Positions 34,719 through 45,990 of a stretch of DNA of 64,000 nucleotides are shown one piece after another. Origin of the DNA: Marinimicrococcus sp033875255 (GTDB taxonomy: Bacteria; Pseudomonadota; Alphaproteobacteria; Geminicoccales; Geminicoccaceae); contig JAWZSN010000013.1 in the NCBI GenBank assembly GCA_033875255.1, positions 1-64,000 of the forward strand. The letters are read 5' to 3'. The notes under the pieces are model-generated. The model saw nothing but the letters and a program-made list of their open reading frames with translations. It had not been told where the DNA came from and did not search any database. Position numbers and translations under genes: made by a program. Numbering within the stretch: position 1 is the stretch's first letter; each line of letters begins with the position of its first letter.

Positions 34719-35228
34719 CTAGCCGTCCGCCGCGAGCGTGTCGAATCGCCCGCACTGCCGCATCGCCTCCGCCAGCACCACGGCAGCGGCCACGACGAGG
34801 TTGAGCGAGCGTGCGCCGGGGGCGAGCGGCACGGCGACCCGCAGATCGGCGCGCCCATGCACCGGCTCCGGCACGCCGCTGCTCTCGCTGCCGACCAGCA
34901 GCACGTCGCTGCAGCGGAACGAGGCCCGGTGATGCGCCAGCGGCGCGCCGGTGGTGAGCAGCACGAGGCGCCGGCCGTGCGCCAGACGCCACGAATCGAA
35001 TTCCTCGAAGGTGATGTGGCGTCGCCACATCACCCTGGCGCCATAATCCAGCGCGCCGGCACGGATCCGCCGGTCGTCCAGCGGAAAGCCGGCGGGCTCG
35101 ATCAGGTGCAGGCCGGCCCCGAAACAGGCGGCAAGCCGCATCGCCGCCCCCAGATTGTGGGGGCGCTCGGGCTCGAACAGGGCCAGGGCCGGGCCGGGCG
35201 AGTCTTTAAGGGGGTGATCCTTGCGCAT
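34719..35228 (-). CDS. trmL: tRNA (cytidine/uridine-2'-O-)-methyltransferase TrmL
   Basis: SPOUT-fold enzyme methylating the wobble 2'-OH of tRNA-Leu. 169 residues, with PHNLGAAMRLAACFGAGLHL, LLTTGAPLAHH, LLVGSESSGVPEPV (the AdoMet knot) and VPLAPGARSLNLVVAAAVVL. ATG 35228 fits the family; an ATG 20 codons earlier lacks support. Divergent from petA across 178 bases. Confidence 0.92.
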   Translation of the reverse strand: MRKDHPLKDSPGPALALFEPERPHNLGAAMRLAACFGAGLHLIEPAGFPLDDRRIRAGALDYGARVMWRRHITFEEFDSWRLAHGRRLVLLTTGAPLAHHRASFRCSDVLLVGSESSGVPEPVHGRADLRVAVPLAPGARSLNLVVAAAVVLAEAMRQCGRFDTLAADG

Positions 35229-35314
35229 CGATCGGATAGAAGCAGGGCGGGTCGCGCCCTCGATCTGCCGGTAACCGGCGGGCGGCAAGGGATGATCGTG
35301 CGACCAAAGGTCGC

Positions 35315-35343
35315 TTGTCTGCCACCGGGACGGCTCATAGATT
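35315..35343 (+). promoter_or_regulatory. Candidate sigma70-type promoter of petABC
   Basis: TTGTCT (35315-35320), 17-base spacer, TAGATT (35338-35343), about 64 bases before the petA start. The short perfect palindrome CGACC-AAA-GGTCG (35301-35313) sits just upstream and might be an operator. Confidence 0.4.
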
Positions 35344-35406
35344 GCGCGACGGTCTCCGGAGGCGATTGCCGGCGCCGCGTGCGACTCCAGCTAAAGGCTT
35401 GATTTA

Positions 35407-35955
35407 ATGGCACAAATCTCGGCCGAAAAGGGCCATTCCGATGGCGCGACGCGGCGGGACTTTCTCGACCTAGTCGCCTGGTCGACGGTGGCCGTCGGGG
35501 CAGGTGCCCTTGCCTGGCCGCTCGTCGACAGCATGAATCCCGCCGCGGACGTGCTGGCGATGTCGACCGCCGAGGTCGATATCTCGCAGGTTCCGGTCGG
35601 CTCCGGCGTCACCGTGAAGTGGCGCGGCAAGCCGGTCTTCCTGCGGCATCGCACCGAGGCGGAGATCGAGGAGGCGCGGGCGGTCGACGTGAGCGACCTG
35701 CGCGACCCGCAGACCGACGACGCGCGCGTCGTGAAGCCCGAGTGGCTCGTGATCGTCGGCATCTGCACGCATCTCGGCTGCGTCCCGCTGGGCAACAAGC
35801 CCTCCGAGCAGCGGGGCGAGTTCGGCGGCTATTTCTGTCCGTGTCACGGCTCGCACTACGACACCTCGGGCCGCATCCGGCGGGGCCCCGCGCCCACCAA
35901 CCTACCGGTGCCCGAGTACGAGTTCACCTCCGATACCGTGGTGCGGATCGGTTGA
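35407..35955 (+). CDS. petA: Ubiquinol-cytochrome c reductase Rieske iron-sulfur subunit
   Basis: 182-residue subunit of bc1 carrying the high-potential [2Fe-2S] cluster. The N-terminus has a twin-arginine-like TRRDFLDLV before one TM helix (WSTVAVGAGALAWPLV), fitting Tat-dependent insertion. Cluster ligands are in CTHLGCVP and CPCHGSHYDTSGR. First gene of petABC, 81 bases ahead of petB. Confidence 0.97.
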   Translation: MAQISAEKGHSDGATRRDFLDLVAWSTVAVGAGALAWPLVDSMNPAADVLAMSTAEVDISQVPVGSGVTVKWRGKPVFLRHRTEAEIEEARAVDVSDLRDPQTDDARVVKPEWLVIVGICTHLGCVPLGNKPSEQRGEFGGYFCPCHGSHYDTSGRIRRGPAPTNLPVPEYEFTSDTVVRIG

Positions 35956-36036
35956 GGCGCCGCGAGGCGCCCACCTGTCAATCTGTTCGTCCGAGCGGCC
36001 CCTCTGTGCGGGCAGGCGAATTAGCGGAAGGGTCTG

Positions 36037-37305
36037 ATGGCTAGCGACGCTCCGGCACCCGTCTTGAAGAGTGGGGTCCTGCGCTGGATCGACGATCGCC
36101 TGCCGATCGTCAGTTGGGGTTACAAGGAATTCGTCGCCTATCCGGCGCCGAAGAATCTCAACTATTTCTGGAACTTCGGCTCCCTCGCCGGCATCTGCCT
36201 CCTGTTGCAGATCATGACCGGCATCGTTCTGGCGATGCATTACACGCCGCATACCTCGATGGCGTTCGAGAGCGTCGAGCACATCATGCGCGACGTGAAC
36301 TTCGGCTGGCTGCTGCGCTATGCCCACGCCAACGGTGCGTCGATGTTCTTCATCGTCGTCTACATCCACATCTTCCGCGGGCTCTATTACGGCTCCTACA
36401 AGGCGCCGCGCGAGCTGCTGTGGATGCTGGGCGTGGTGATCCTCCTGCTCATGATGGCCACCGCCTTCATGGGCTACGTGCTTCCCTGGGGCCAGATGAG
36501 CTTTTGGGGCGCCACGGTGATCACCAACCTGTTCTCGGCGATCCCGATCGTCGGCGAGAGCATCGTGACGTGGCTGTGGGGCGGCTTCGCGGTCGACAAC
36601 CCGACCCTCAACCGCTTCTTCTCGCTGCACTACCTGATGCCGTTCGTGATCGTCGCCGTGGTGTTCCTGCACATCCTGGCGCTGCACCAGTTCGGCTCGA
36701 ACAATCCGGTGGGCATCGAGGTCTCCAAGAAGGACAAGATCCCCTTCCACCCGTACTACACGGTGAAGGATCTGTTCGGCCTCATGGTGTTCCTGCTGGT
36801 CTTCGGCGGCTTCGTCTTCTATGCGCCGAACATGCTGGGCCACCCGGACAACTATATCCCGGCCGACCCGCTGGTGACCCCGGCGCACATCGTGCCCGAA
36901 TGGTACTTCCTGCCGTTCTACGCGATCCTGCGCTCGATCACCTTCGACATCTTCTGGATCATCCCTGCCAAGCTCGGCGGCGTGCTCGCCATGTTCGGCG
37001 CCATCGCGGTGCTCTTCGTGCTGCCCTGGCTCGACACCTCCAAGGTGCGCAGCGCCCGCTTCCGGCCGGTCTACAAGTGGCTCTTCTGGCTCTTGGTGAT
37101 CGACTCCTTCATCCTGGGCTATGTCGGCTCGCAGCCGCCCGAGGGCCTGCTGCCCACCATCGGCCTGATCGCCACCATCTATTATTTCGCCCACTTCCTC
37201 GTGATCCTACCGCTTCTGGGCAAGCTCGAGCGGCCGCTGCCCCTGCCCGAGAGCATCGGCTCGCCGGTTCTGCGCGGTGGCATGACGGCGCAAGCGGCGG
37301 AGTGA
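36037..37305 (+). CDS. petB: Cytochrome b of the bc1 complex
   Basis: 422-residue membrane core subunit with the Qo and Qi sites. Haem-ligand His residues are in RYAHANGAS, YIHIFRGLYY and SLHYLMPFVIV/FLHILALHQFG. The Qo motif PEWYFLPFYAILRSI is intact. Eight TM helices are expected. RBS GGAAGGG is seen before ATG 36037. The usual alphaproteobacterial length. Confidence 0.97.
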   Translation: MASDAPAPVLKSGVLRWIDDRLPIVSWGYKEFVAYPAPKNLNYFWNFGSLAGICLLLQIMTGIVLAMHYTPHTSMAFESVEHIMRDVNFGWLLRYAHANGASMFFIVVYIHIFRGLYYGSYKAPRELLWMLGVVILLLMMATAFMGYVLPWGQMSFWGATVITNLFSAIPIVGESIVTWLWGGFAVDNPTLNRFFSLHYLMPFVIVAVVFLHILALHQFGSNNPVGIEVSKKDKIPFHPYYTVKDLFGLMVFLLVFGGFVFYAPNMLGHPDNYIPADPLVTPAHIVPEWYFLPFYAILRSITFDIFWIIPAKLGGVLAMFGAIAVLFVLPWLDTSKVRSARFRPVYKWLFWLLVIDSFILGYVGSQPPEGLLPTIGLIATIYYFAHFLVILPLLGKLERPLPLPESIGSPVLRGGMTAQAAE

Positions 37306-37310
37306 CCGGT

Positions 37311-38078
37311 ATGCGAAAGATCACCCACCGCCTGGCTGCGCTCGCCCTCCTGCTGGGCGCCGCTGCCGGTCCTGCCATGGCCGCCGGCGACGCGCCGGCG
37401 CCGATCGACAAGTCCTGGCCCCAGGAGGGCATGTTCGGGACCTATGATCGCGCCGCGCTGCAGCGGGGCTTCCAGGTCTACCAGAGCGTCTGCCAGGGCT
37501 GTCACGGCCTCGAGTATATCGCGTTCCGCAACCTCGAGGCGCTCGGCTACGACGCCGAGGAGGTCAAGGCGATCGCCGCACAGTACACGGTGGTCGACGG
37601 GCCGGACGACCAGGGCGAGATGTTCGAGCGGCCGGGCCGGCCGTCCGACCGCAAGCCCGCTCCCTATCCCAACGATGCCGCTGCCGCCGCCGCCAATGGC
37701 GGCAAGGCGCCGCCGGACCTCTCGCTCATCACCAAGGCGCGGATGAGCGGCGAGGATTATGTCTACAGCCTGCTCGTCGGCTACGAGGAGGCGCCGGCAG
37801 GCTTCGAGGTGTCCGAGGGCGGGTACTACAACAAGTACTTCCCCGGCCACGTCATCGCCATGCCGCCGCCGCTCTACCCCGAGGGCGTGACCTACGACGA
37901 CGGCACGACCGCCTCGGTGGAGCAGATGGCGGCCGACGTCACCCAGTTCCTCGCCTGGGCGGCCGAGCCGAAGCTCGAGGCGCGCAAGCAGACCGGCCTC
38001 AAGGTGATGTTGTTCCTGATCGTCGCTGCCGGGCTGCTCTATGCCTACAAGCGGCGGATCTGGTCCCGCATCCACTGA
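37311..38078 (+). CDS. petC: Cytochrome c1 of the bc1 complex
   Basis: 255 residues: cleavable signal (LALLLGAAAGPAMAAG), haem-binding CQGCHG, sixth-ligand region GHVIAMPPPLYPEG, and a C-terminal TM anchor (VMLFLIVAAGLLYAYKRR). ATG 37311 has GGAG nine bases upstream, inside the petB stop region, so translation is coupled. Followed by a strong hairpin terminator. Confidence 0.96.
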   Translation: MRKITHRLAALALLLGAAAGPAMAAGDAPAPIDKSWPQEGMFGTYDRAALQRGFQVYQSVCQGCHGLEYIAFRNLEALGYDAEEVKAIAAQYTVVDGPDDQGEMFERPGRPSDRKPAPYPNDAAAAAANGGKAPPDLSLITKARMSGEDYVYSLLVGYEEAPAGFEVSEGGYYNKYFPGHVIAMPPPLYPEGVTYDDGTTASVEQMAADVTQFLAWAAEPKLEARKQTGLKVMLFLIVAAGLLYAYKRRIWSRIH

Positions 38079-38107
38079 GCGGGCGGCACCGCTCCGCATT
38101 GAACGGC

Positions 38108-38140
38108 GACGGGCGGCCTTCGGGCCGCCCGTCTGCGTTT
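38108..38140 (+). terminator. Rho-independent terminator of petABC
   Basis: 11-bp GC-rich stem GACGGGCGGCC / GGCCGCCCGTC closed by a TTCG tetraloop, followed by TGCGTTT, about 30 bases after the petC stop. Confidence 0.85.
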
Positions 38141-38163
38141 CCGGCTCCGGTGTGGCGGGCGCC

Positions 38164-38442
38164 TCAGTGGAGGCGGAAGACGCCGGCGCAGTTGCGGTAG
38201 CGCGAGGGGCCGAGGAGCGGCGTGCGGCCAACCGTGACGCTGTGCAGGCGACCCTCGATATTGCGACGCCAGTAGGCCAGAAAGCGCTTGAGCTCGGGAT
38301 AGTGCGGCGCGATGTCGTAGTGCTGCCAGAGCAGGCTCTGCAGGATCCCCGGATGGTCCGGCAGATGGTAGAGGATCTCGGCGGTCGCCAGGCGGTAGCC
38401 GTCGAGCTGCAGGTCGAGCGGGTGACGACTGTTCGGCTGCAT
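38164..38442 (-). CDS. usg: Usg family protein
   Basis: 92 residues; closely follows the alphaproteobacterial Usg pattern (LATAEILYHLPDHPGILQS, LLWQHYDIAPHYPEL, EGRLHSV, RNCAGVFRLH). Function not established. ATG 38442 has GGGAG seven bases upstream; a longer frame opens 20 codons earlier without one. Convergent with petC across the terminator and divergent from groES. Confidence 0.88.
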   Translation of the reverse strand: MQPNSRHPLDLQLDGYRLATAEILYHLPDHPGILQSLLWQHYDIAPHYPELKRFLAYWRRNIEGRLHSVTVGRTPLLGPSRYRNCAGVFRLH

Positions 38443-38581
38443 CGGTCGCTCCCAGAACACTTCCGATTCCACGATTAGGACCGGACCGCCCGGAAGCGTC
38501 AAGATGCGGGCGTATTTTAGTGCGCCAAATCAAGGTGTTGGCAGCCGGCGCAGGGGACTGCTGACATTCACTGAGAAATGC

Positions 38582-38613
38582 CCCTTGAACCACCGGGGCA
38601 CAGGGCCTACGTA
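38582..38613 (+). promoter_or_regulatory. Candidate heat-shock type promoter of groESL
   Basis: CCCTTGAAC at 38582-38590 followed after about 17 bases by CCTACGTA, resembling alphaproteobacterial sigma32 promoters (CTTG, then CYTAT). It lies immediately upstream of the CIRCE operator. Spacing and -10 match are imperfect. Confidence 0.5.
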
Positions 38614-38624
38614 CCGCATCGTGC

Positions 38625-38651
38625 TTGGCACTCACTCGCTGAGAGTGCCAA
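38625..38651 (+). promoter_or_regulatory. CIRCE operator (HrcA binding site) of groESL
   Basis: Inverted repeat TTGGCACTC (38625-38633), nine-base spacer, GAGTGCCAA (38643-38651): perfect arms with the exact N9 of CIRCE (TTAGCACTC consensus). It lies 34 bases before the groES ATG. HrcA repression with heat-shock relief is expected; hrcA is not in the window. Confidence 0.95.
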
Positions 38652-38685
38652 CAGCGACATTCAAGCTGCGATCCGTGGAGGACCC

Positions 38686-39000
38686 ATGAAGTTCAGGCCG
38701 TTGCACGACCGCGTGCTCGTTCGCCGGGTCGAGGAAGAGACCAAGACCAAGGGCGGTATCATCATCCCCGACACCGCCAAGGAAAAGCCGCAGCAGGGCG
38801 AGGTCATCGCCGTCGGCTCGGGCGCCCGGAACGAGAAGGGCGAGATCGTCGCCCTCGACGTCAAGGTGGGCGACCGCATCCTGTTCGGCAAGTGGTCCGG
38901 CACCGAGGTGAAGCTCGATGGCGAGGAGCTCCTGATCATGAAGGAGTCCGACATCATGGGCGTTCTCGACGCGTCCGGCGCCGCCAAGGCCGCCGCCTGA
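38686..39000 (+). CDS. groES: Co-chaperonin GroES
   Basis: 104-residue lid of the GroEL chamber, heptamer. MKFRPLHDRVLVRR, the mobile loop EETKTKGGIIIPDTAKEKP, GDRILFGKWSGTEVKLDGEE and ESDIMGVL are canonical. ATG 38686 has GGAGGACCC upstream. Behind CIRCE; 34 bases before groEL. Confidence 0.98.
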   Translation: MKFRPLHDRVLVRRVEEETKTKGGIIIPDTAKEKPQQGEVIAVGSGARNEKGEIVALDVKVGDRILFGKWSGTEVKLDGEELLIMKESDIMGVLDASGAAKAAA

Positions 39001-39034
39001 GCCCTCCTGCCCACTGATTCCGGGAAGCAAGAAT

Positions 39035-40672
<1,638 letters not shown>

Positions 40673-40697
40673 TCAGCCGATCGGATCCGTCGTCAGG

Positions 40698-40724
40698 AAA
40701 AGGGCCGCCTCGTGCGGCCCTTTT
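40698..40724. terminator. Bidirectional terminator between groEL and eda
   Basis: Perfect 11-bp stem AAAAGGGCCGC / GCGGCCCTTTT with five-base loop CTCGT. The A-run on one side and T-run on the other provide U-tracts in both directions, serving groEL (plus) and eda (minus). Confidence 0.9.
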
Positions 40725-40738
40725 CACGTTCTGCCCCC

Positions 40739-41377
40739 TCAGCTCCGGGCCAGGCCGGCTGCGTCTCTGGCGAGCCGGGTGATGGCGTCCCAGGAGCCCG
40801 CTGCCACGAGGCTCCTCGGCGCCACCCACGAGCCGCCCACGCAGACCACATTGGGCAGGCGCAGATAATCCACCGCGGTGACCGCGTCGATGCCGCCGGT
40901 CGGGCAAAAGCGCAGCTCGGGCAGGGGGTCTGCCAGGCTCTTGAGATAGGCCGGCCCGCCGGCCGGTCCGGCCGGAAAGAATTTCGCAAAACGCAGGCCG
41001 CGCTCGAGCAGGCCCATCGCCTCCGACGCGGTTGCCACGCCCGGCAGGAGCGGCAGGCCCAGCTCGCCCGATGCGTCCAAAAGCTCCTCGCTGGTCCCGG
41101 GGCTCACCGCGAAGGCCGCGCCGGCCTTCATGGCCTGCTTCATCTGTCGGCGGTTCAGCACCGTCCCGGCACCCACCGCCACGCCCGGCAGCTCGCCCTG
41201 GATCCGCCGAATCGCCTCGAGGGCGGCCTCGGTGCGCAGGGTGATCTCGAGCACCTCGAGGCCGCCCGCCGCCAGCGCCCGCGCCAGCGGCACCGCCGCC
41301 TCGGCGTCGGGCACCACCAGTACCGGAAGGACCGGGCCGCGGGTCAGGAAGCCCTCGATCGGGGCCGTTGCGTTCAT
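40739..41377 (-). CDS. eda: 2-keto-3-deoxy-6-phosphogluconate aldolase
   Basis: Class I aldolase splitting KDPG to pyruvate and glyceraldehyde 3-phosphate (Entner-Doudoroff). 212 residues: VLEITLRTEAALEAIR with the active-site Glu, GAGTVLNRRQMKQAMKAGA, FAKFFPAGPAGG with the Schiff-base Lys, CPTGGID. Stands alone, ending at the shared terminator. No edd in the window, so its partner is elsewhere; the UxaA-like dehydratase could also feed it. Confidence 0.94.
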   Translation of the reverse strand: MNATAPIEGFLTRGPVLPVLVVPDAEAAVPLARALAAGGLEVLEITLRTEAALEAIRRIQGELPGVAVGAGTVLNRRQMKQAMKAGAAFAVSPGTSEELLDASGELGLPLLPGVATASEAMGLLERGLRFAKFFPAGPAGGPAYLKSLADPLPELRFCPTGGIDAVTAVDYLRLPNVVCVGGSWVAPRSLVAAGSWDAITRLARDAAGLARS

Positions 41378-41470
41378 GATGCGTGTCTCCCACGTGCCGT
41401 GTTGCCTTTGACGGCGGTGCCGCAGCCGCTATCAGAGCCGCAGATCGAGTTCCAGCCAAGGAGATCGCCG

Positions 41471-42493
41471 ATGACCGCGTCGCTGCCGGAGAGCATGACC
41501 TTCATCAAGACCGACGGGTTCGGGGCGCCCGAGGTGCTCAAGGCCGACAGGATGGCGGTGCCGCAGCCGGGCGCCGGCGAGGTGCTGGTCAAGGTCGCCG
41601 CAGCCGGCGTCAACCGTCCCGACATCCAGCAGCGCAAGGGAGCCTATCCGCCGCCCCCGGGGGCAAGCGCGGTCCCGGGCCTGGAGATTGCCGGGACCGT
41701 GGTGGCGGTAGGTGAGGGGGCGACGCGCTACCGGCCGGGCGACCGGGTCTGCGCCCTGGTGGCCAGCGGCGGCTACGCCGAATATTGCGTGGCCCCCGAG
41801 CCGCAGGTTCTGCCGGTGCCCGCGGGCTGGAGCCTGCTCGAGGCGGGCGGCCTGCCGGAGACCTATTTCACCGTCTGGACCAACCTTTTCGATCGCGGCC
41901 GTCTCCAGGCCGGCGAGAGCGTGCTGATCCATGGCGGCTCCTCGGGCATCGGCACGACCGCCATCCAGCTGGCCTCGCAGTTCGGCGCCAGGGTCTTCGC
42001 CACCGTGGGCAATGCGGACAAGCAGCGCGCCTGCCTGGAGCTGGGCGCGGAGCGGGTCATCAACTATCGCGAGGAGGATTTCGTCGCGGTGGTCAAGGAG
42101 CTGACCGGCGGCAAGGGCGTCGACGTGGTGCTCGACATGGTCGGCGCCGACTATGTGGCGCGCAACATCGACTGCCTCGCGGTCGAGGGGCGGCTCCTGC
42201 AGATCGCCTGGATGACCGGCGCCAAGGTCTCGGCCGATTTCACCAAGCTGATGGTTCGCCGGCTCACCTGGACCGGCTCGACCTTGCGGCCGCGCAGCGT
42301 CGAGGAGAAGGGAGCGATCGCGCGCTCCCTCGAGGAGAAGGTCTGGCCGCTGCTCGAGGCGCGCAAGGCGCGGGTGCTCATCCACGAGACCTTCCCGCTC
42401 GAGGAGGCGGCCGCGGCGCATGCGCTGATGGAATCGAGCAGCCATATCGGCAAGATCCTGCTCACCACCGGTGACGAGCCGGCGCCGGCCTAG
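41471..42493 (+). CDS. NAD(P)H quinone oxidoreductase, MDR superfamily (PIG3-like)
   Basis: 340-residue zinc-independent medium-chain reductase. VNRPDIQQRKGAYPPPPGAS, GLEIAGTVVAVGEG, the nucleotide motif LIHGGSSGIGTTAIQLA, GLPETYFTVWTNLF and GKGVDVVLDMVG are typical of the PIG3/QOR group. AAGGAG lies eight bases before ATG 41471. It converges on the NRDE gene, overlapping it by four bases. Substrate quinone unknown. Confidence 0.9.
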   Translation: MTASLPESMTFIKTDGFGAPEVLKADRMAVPQPGAGEVLVKVAAAGVNRPDIQQRKGAYPPPPGASAVPGLEIAGTVVAVGEGATRYRPGDRVCALVASGGYAEYCVAPEPQVLPVPAGWSLLEAGGLPETYFTVWTNLFDRGRLQAGESVLIHGGSSGIGTTAIQLASQFGARVFATVGNADKQRACLELGAERVINYREEDFVAVVKELTGGKGVDVVLDMVGADYVARNIDCLAVEGRLLQIAWMTGAKVSADFTKLMVRRLTWTGSTLRPRSVEEKGAIARSLEEKVWPLLEARKARVLIHETFPLEEAAAAHALMESSSHIGKILLTTGDEPAPA

Positions 42494-43230
42494 AGCGCCA
42501 CCGGCTCCCAGGCCGTCTCGCCGGGGCGGCCGTCGGCGAAGAGCCATGCCGGCCGGGCCCCGGGCTCGGCCGGCAGGGCGATCAGGCTGGAGCTGAGCGT
42601 GCCATAGTCGCCGCCGGTGACGATGCACATGGCGTCGCGCGGCTCGCCGGTCTCGCTCGCCTGCGAGCCCAGGAGGAGCTGCCAGCTCGACCAGTCGCCC
42701 GCAGCCGGGTCGGGCGGGCTGGACGCCAAAAAGAGCGGGCGGTAGCGGCGGATGCGTGCGCTGGCGGGGTCGTTCAGGTCGTGCGCGGTGAGAACCGACA
42801 GGCCCTCGCCGATCGCGTGCCGGCGGACCGGGCCGTTGCCGTCGTGGCGCAGCCAGAAGGCCTGCTCCGCGTCGCACACCACGAGATTGAAGGGCCGGTA
42901 GGCGGAGGGGTCGAGCGCTTCCAGCGCCTCCGCGGCGGCAGCCGCCTCGGCATGGTCGAGCGCCTCGAGAACCAGCTCGCCGCGCGAGCGCTTGCCGGGA
43001 GCGGGCCCCAGCGAGCCCGGGCGGTTGAGGACGGCGGCGGTGACGCCGTGATCGTTGAGGCCGAGCCACGAGCCGCCACCGGCGAGATCGAGGCCGGCCA
43101 CCACGTCGGCGCGGTCGTGCCAGTGGCGTCCCGGCGGCCGGGACGCCCGCGAGGCCAGCTCGTCGCGGTTGGCGGCGAGCAGCAGCGGCCACTCGTGACC
43201 GGGCCTTTTGAGCAGAACCAGGGTGCACAC
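42490..43230 (-). CDS. NRDE family protein (TANGO2-like)
   Basis: 246 residues; starts MCTLVLLKRP and has the namesake motif AANRDELASR, then GGGSWLGLNDHGVTAAVLNR and, near the C-terminus, MCIVTGGDYGTLSSSLIAL. The family relates to TANGO2 (Golgi/haem trafficking in eukaryotes); bacterial role and N-terminal nucleophile activity are not established. Confidence 0.88.
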   Translation of the reverse strand: MCTLVLLKRPGHEWPLLLAANRDELASRASRPPGRHWHDRADVVAGLDLAGGGSWLGLNDHGVTAAVLNRPGSLGPAPGKRSRGELVLEALDHAEAAAAAEALEALDPSAYRPFNLVVCDAEQAFWLRHDGNGPVRRHAIGEGLSVLTAHDLNDPASARIRRYRPLFLASSPPDPAAGDWSSWQLLLGSQASETGEPRDAMCIVTGGDYGTLSSSLIALPAEPGARPAWLFADGRPGETAWEPVAL

Positions 43231-43324
43231 GGCGGATCCTCCCCGACAAGCCCGGCATTGGCGATCTCGACGCGGAGCCCTTATATGAAAGGGGCGTTCA
43301 GATCACCAGAAGAGAGCCAGGCGT

Positions 43325-43648
43325 ATGACCACCTTCGACGACCGCCAGCGTAGCGAGGAAGCCAAGTTCAGCCACGACCGCGAGGTCGAGTTCAAGGTCC
43401 GCAACCGTCGCAACAAGCTTTTCGGCCTGTGGGTGGCGGAGACGCATCTGGGGCTCTCCGGCGAAGCGGCGACCGCCTACGCCAAGGACGTGGTCATGGC
43501 CGACTTCGAGCTGCCGGGCGATGAGGACCTCTTCACCAAGGTGAACGCCGACCTCGAGAAGGCGGGCAGGAACGTCAGCCGGCATCTTCTGGAGAAGCAT
43601 CTCAAGGAGTGCGAGGGTAGCGCCCGCGACCAGGTGATGAGCGAGTAG
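43325..43648 (+). CDS. F1-ATPase inhibitor zeta subunit (DUF1476)
   Basis: 107 residues with the alphaproteobacterial zeta pattern MTTFDDRQRSEEAKFSHD, NRRNKLFGLWVAETHLGLSG and the C-terminal HLLEKHLKECEG. The intrinsically unstructured N-terminus blocks ATP hydrolysis in Paracoccus. Upstream of the SdhAF4-like gene by eight bases and cotranscribed with it. Confidence 0.9.
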   Translation: MTTFDDRQRSEEAKFSHDREVEFKVRNRRNKLFGLWVAETHLGLSGEAATAYAKDVVMADFELPGDEDLFTKVNADLEKAGRNVSRHLLEKHLKECEGSARDQVMSE

Positions 43649-43656
43649 GAAGCGGA

Positions 43657-43824
43657 ATGAGCGAGCAGCAGCCGAAGGATCGCGGGCACCAGCCGCCGCC
43701 GGCGCCGGCCCCGAGCGGGGCACAGGGGCCGCAGCAGCCGGCGGGCGAGGTGAACGGGCCCAAGGGCCCCGAGCCCACCCGCTTCGGCGATTGGGAGAAG
43801 GACGGGCGTTGCTCCGATTTCTGA
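43657..43824 (+). CDS. Succinate dehydrogenase assembly factor 4-like protein (DUF1674)
   Basis: 55-residue protein, below usual length cutoffs. A Pro/Gln-rich start is followed by the diagnostic C-terminus GPEPTRFGDWEKDGRCSDF, matching the SDHAF4/DUF1674 consensus (GPEPTRYGDWExKGRxxDF). In eukaryotes SDHAF4 stabilises flavinylated SdhA. ATG 43657 has GGAAGCGGA upstream. Second gene behind DUF1476, suggesting a small respiratory-complex operon. Confidence 0.85.
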   Translation: MSEQQPKDRGHQPPPAPAPSGAQGPQQPAGEVNGPKGPEPTRFGDWEKDGRCSDF

Positions 43825-43855
43825 GGATCCGGCCGGAGCCGGCGGCGACGCGGCC

Positions 43856-44785
43856 TTGAGCAGGGACCGGGCGGCCGTCGTGCCGCGCCCGCGTGGTGCC
43901 GATCTGCGCCTCGTGGCGCTGATCGCCGTCGTGACCGTGCTGTGGGGGCTCAACTGGCCGGCGATGAAGATCGCCGTCACCGGCTTTCCACCCTGGACCT
44001 TCCGCGCCGCCTGCGTGCTCGGCGCCGGCCTCACGCTGCTGCTGCTGGCCCGCCTGTCCGGCGAGCCGGTGCGGCTCGAGCGGCGGCTCATGGCGCCGCT
44101 GTGCATCGCCGCCCTCACCGGCGTCACCGCCTGGCAGATGCTGGTGGCCTACGGCCTCATGCACATGGGCAGCGGGCGGGCGGCGATCATCGCCTTTACC
44201 ATGCCCATCTGGGCGGCGCTGCTGAGCGCGCTGTTCCTGCGCGAGCGGATCACCGCGAGGGTGCTGCTCGCGCTCGGCCTCGGCATGGCCGGCATGGCGC
44301 TGCTGCTCGGCGCCGAGCTGGCCAGGGTGGGCGCCTCGCCGCTGGGTGCCGCCTTGATGCTGCTGGCGGCCCTGAGCTGGGGTGCCGGCACGGTCGCCAC
44401 CAAGGCCTGGGACTGGCGCATCGGCACCATGGCGCTGGCCGGCTGGCAGCTCGTGGTGGGGGGCCTGCCCATCCTCGCGGTGTGGGCGCTGGTCGAGGCA
44501 CCCGTCGATCTTTCCGGCGTCGACCTTTCCGCGACCCTGGCGCTGCTCTATGTGGTGTTTGTCGCGCTGGTCTTCTGCTTCACCTCCTATCTGCGGCTCG
44601 TCCGGCTCCTGCCGGCGAGCGTGGCGGCGCTGAGCACGCTGGCGATCCCGGTCGTCGGCCTGAGCAGCTCGGCACTGCTGCTGGGCGAGCCGGTGGGGCT
44701 TCGCGAGGGCGGCGCGCTTCTGTTCATTCTGGCGGCGTTGGCGCTGGTGCTGATGCCCGGGACCGCCCGGGCCGGCACGCGCTGA
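43856..44785 (+). CDS. EamA/DMT family transporter
   Basis: 309 residues with about ten hydrophobic helices in two EamA repeats (LRLVALIAVVTVLWGLNWPA near the N-terminus; LGAALMLLAALSWGAGTVATK at mid-protein). Likely metabolite or amino acid exporter; substrate unknown. The start is TTG at 43856; a GTG at 43880 is possible. Follows the DUF1674 gene by 31 bases. Confidence 0.85.
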   Translation: MSRDRAAVVPRPRGADLRLVALIAVVTVLWGLNWPAMKIAVTGFPPWTFRAACVLGAGLTLLLLARLSGEPVRLERRLMAPLCIAALTGVTAWQMLVAYGLMHMGSGRAAIIAFTMPIWAALLSALFLRERITARVLLALGLGMAGMALLLGAELARVGASPLGAALMLLAALSWGAGTVATKAWDWRIGTMALAGWQLVVGGLPILAVWALVEAPVDLSGVDLSATLALLYVVFVALVFCFTSYLRLVRLLPASVAALSTLAIPVVGLSSSALLLGEPVGLREGGALLFILAALALVLMPGTARAGTR

Positions 44786-44865
44786 CATGCCTGGTCGCTT
44801 CCCGCAGGCCACGGCAATCTTTATAAGGCTGCGCAGTTGCCCATGGCGGGACAAGAGAGAAAGCG

Positions 44866-45936
<1,071 letters not shown>

Positions 45937-45990
45937 CGCCGCCGCGTCCGGCGTCTCCTCAGGCCCTTCCGGCCCTTCAGGTAAAGACAA

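Noticed and set aside
42490..42493. Frameshift or fusion between the quinone oxidoreductase and NRDE genes
   Set aside because: The genes are convergent and both complete; a four-base overlap of stop codons is normal.
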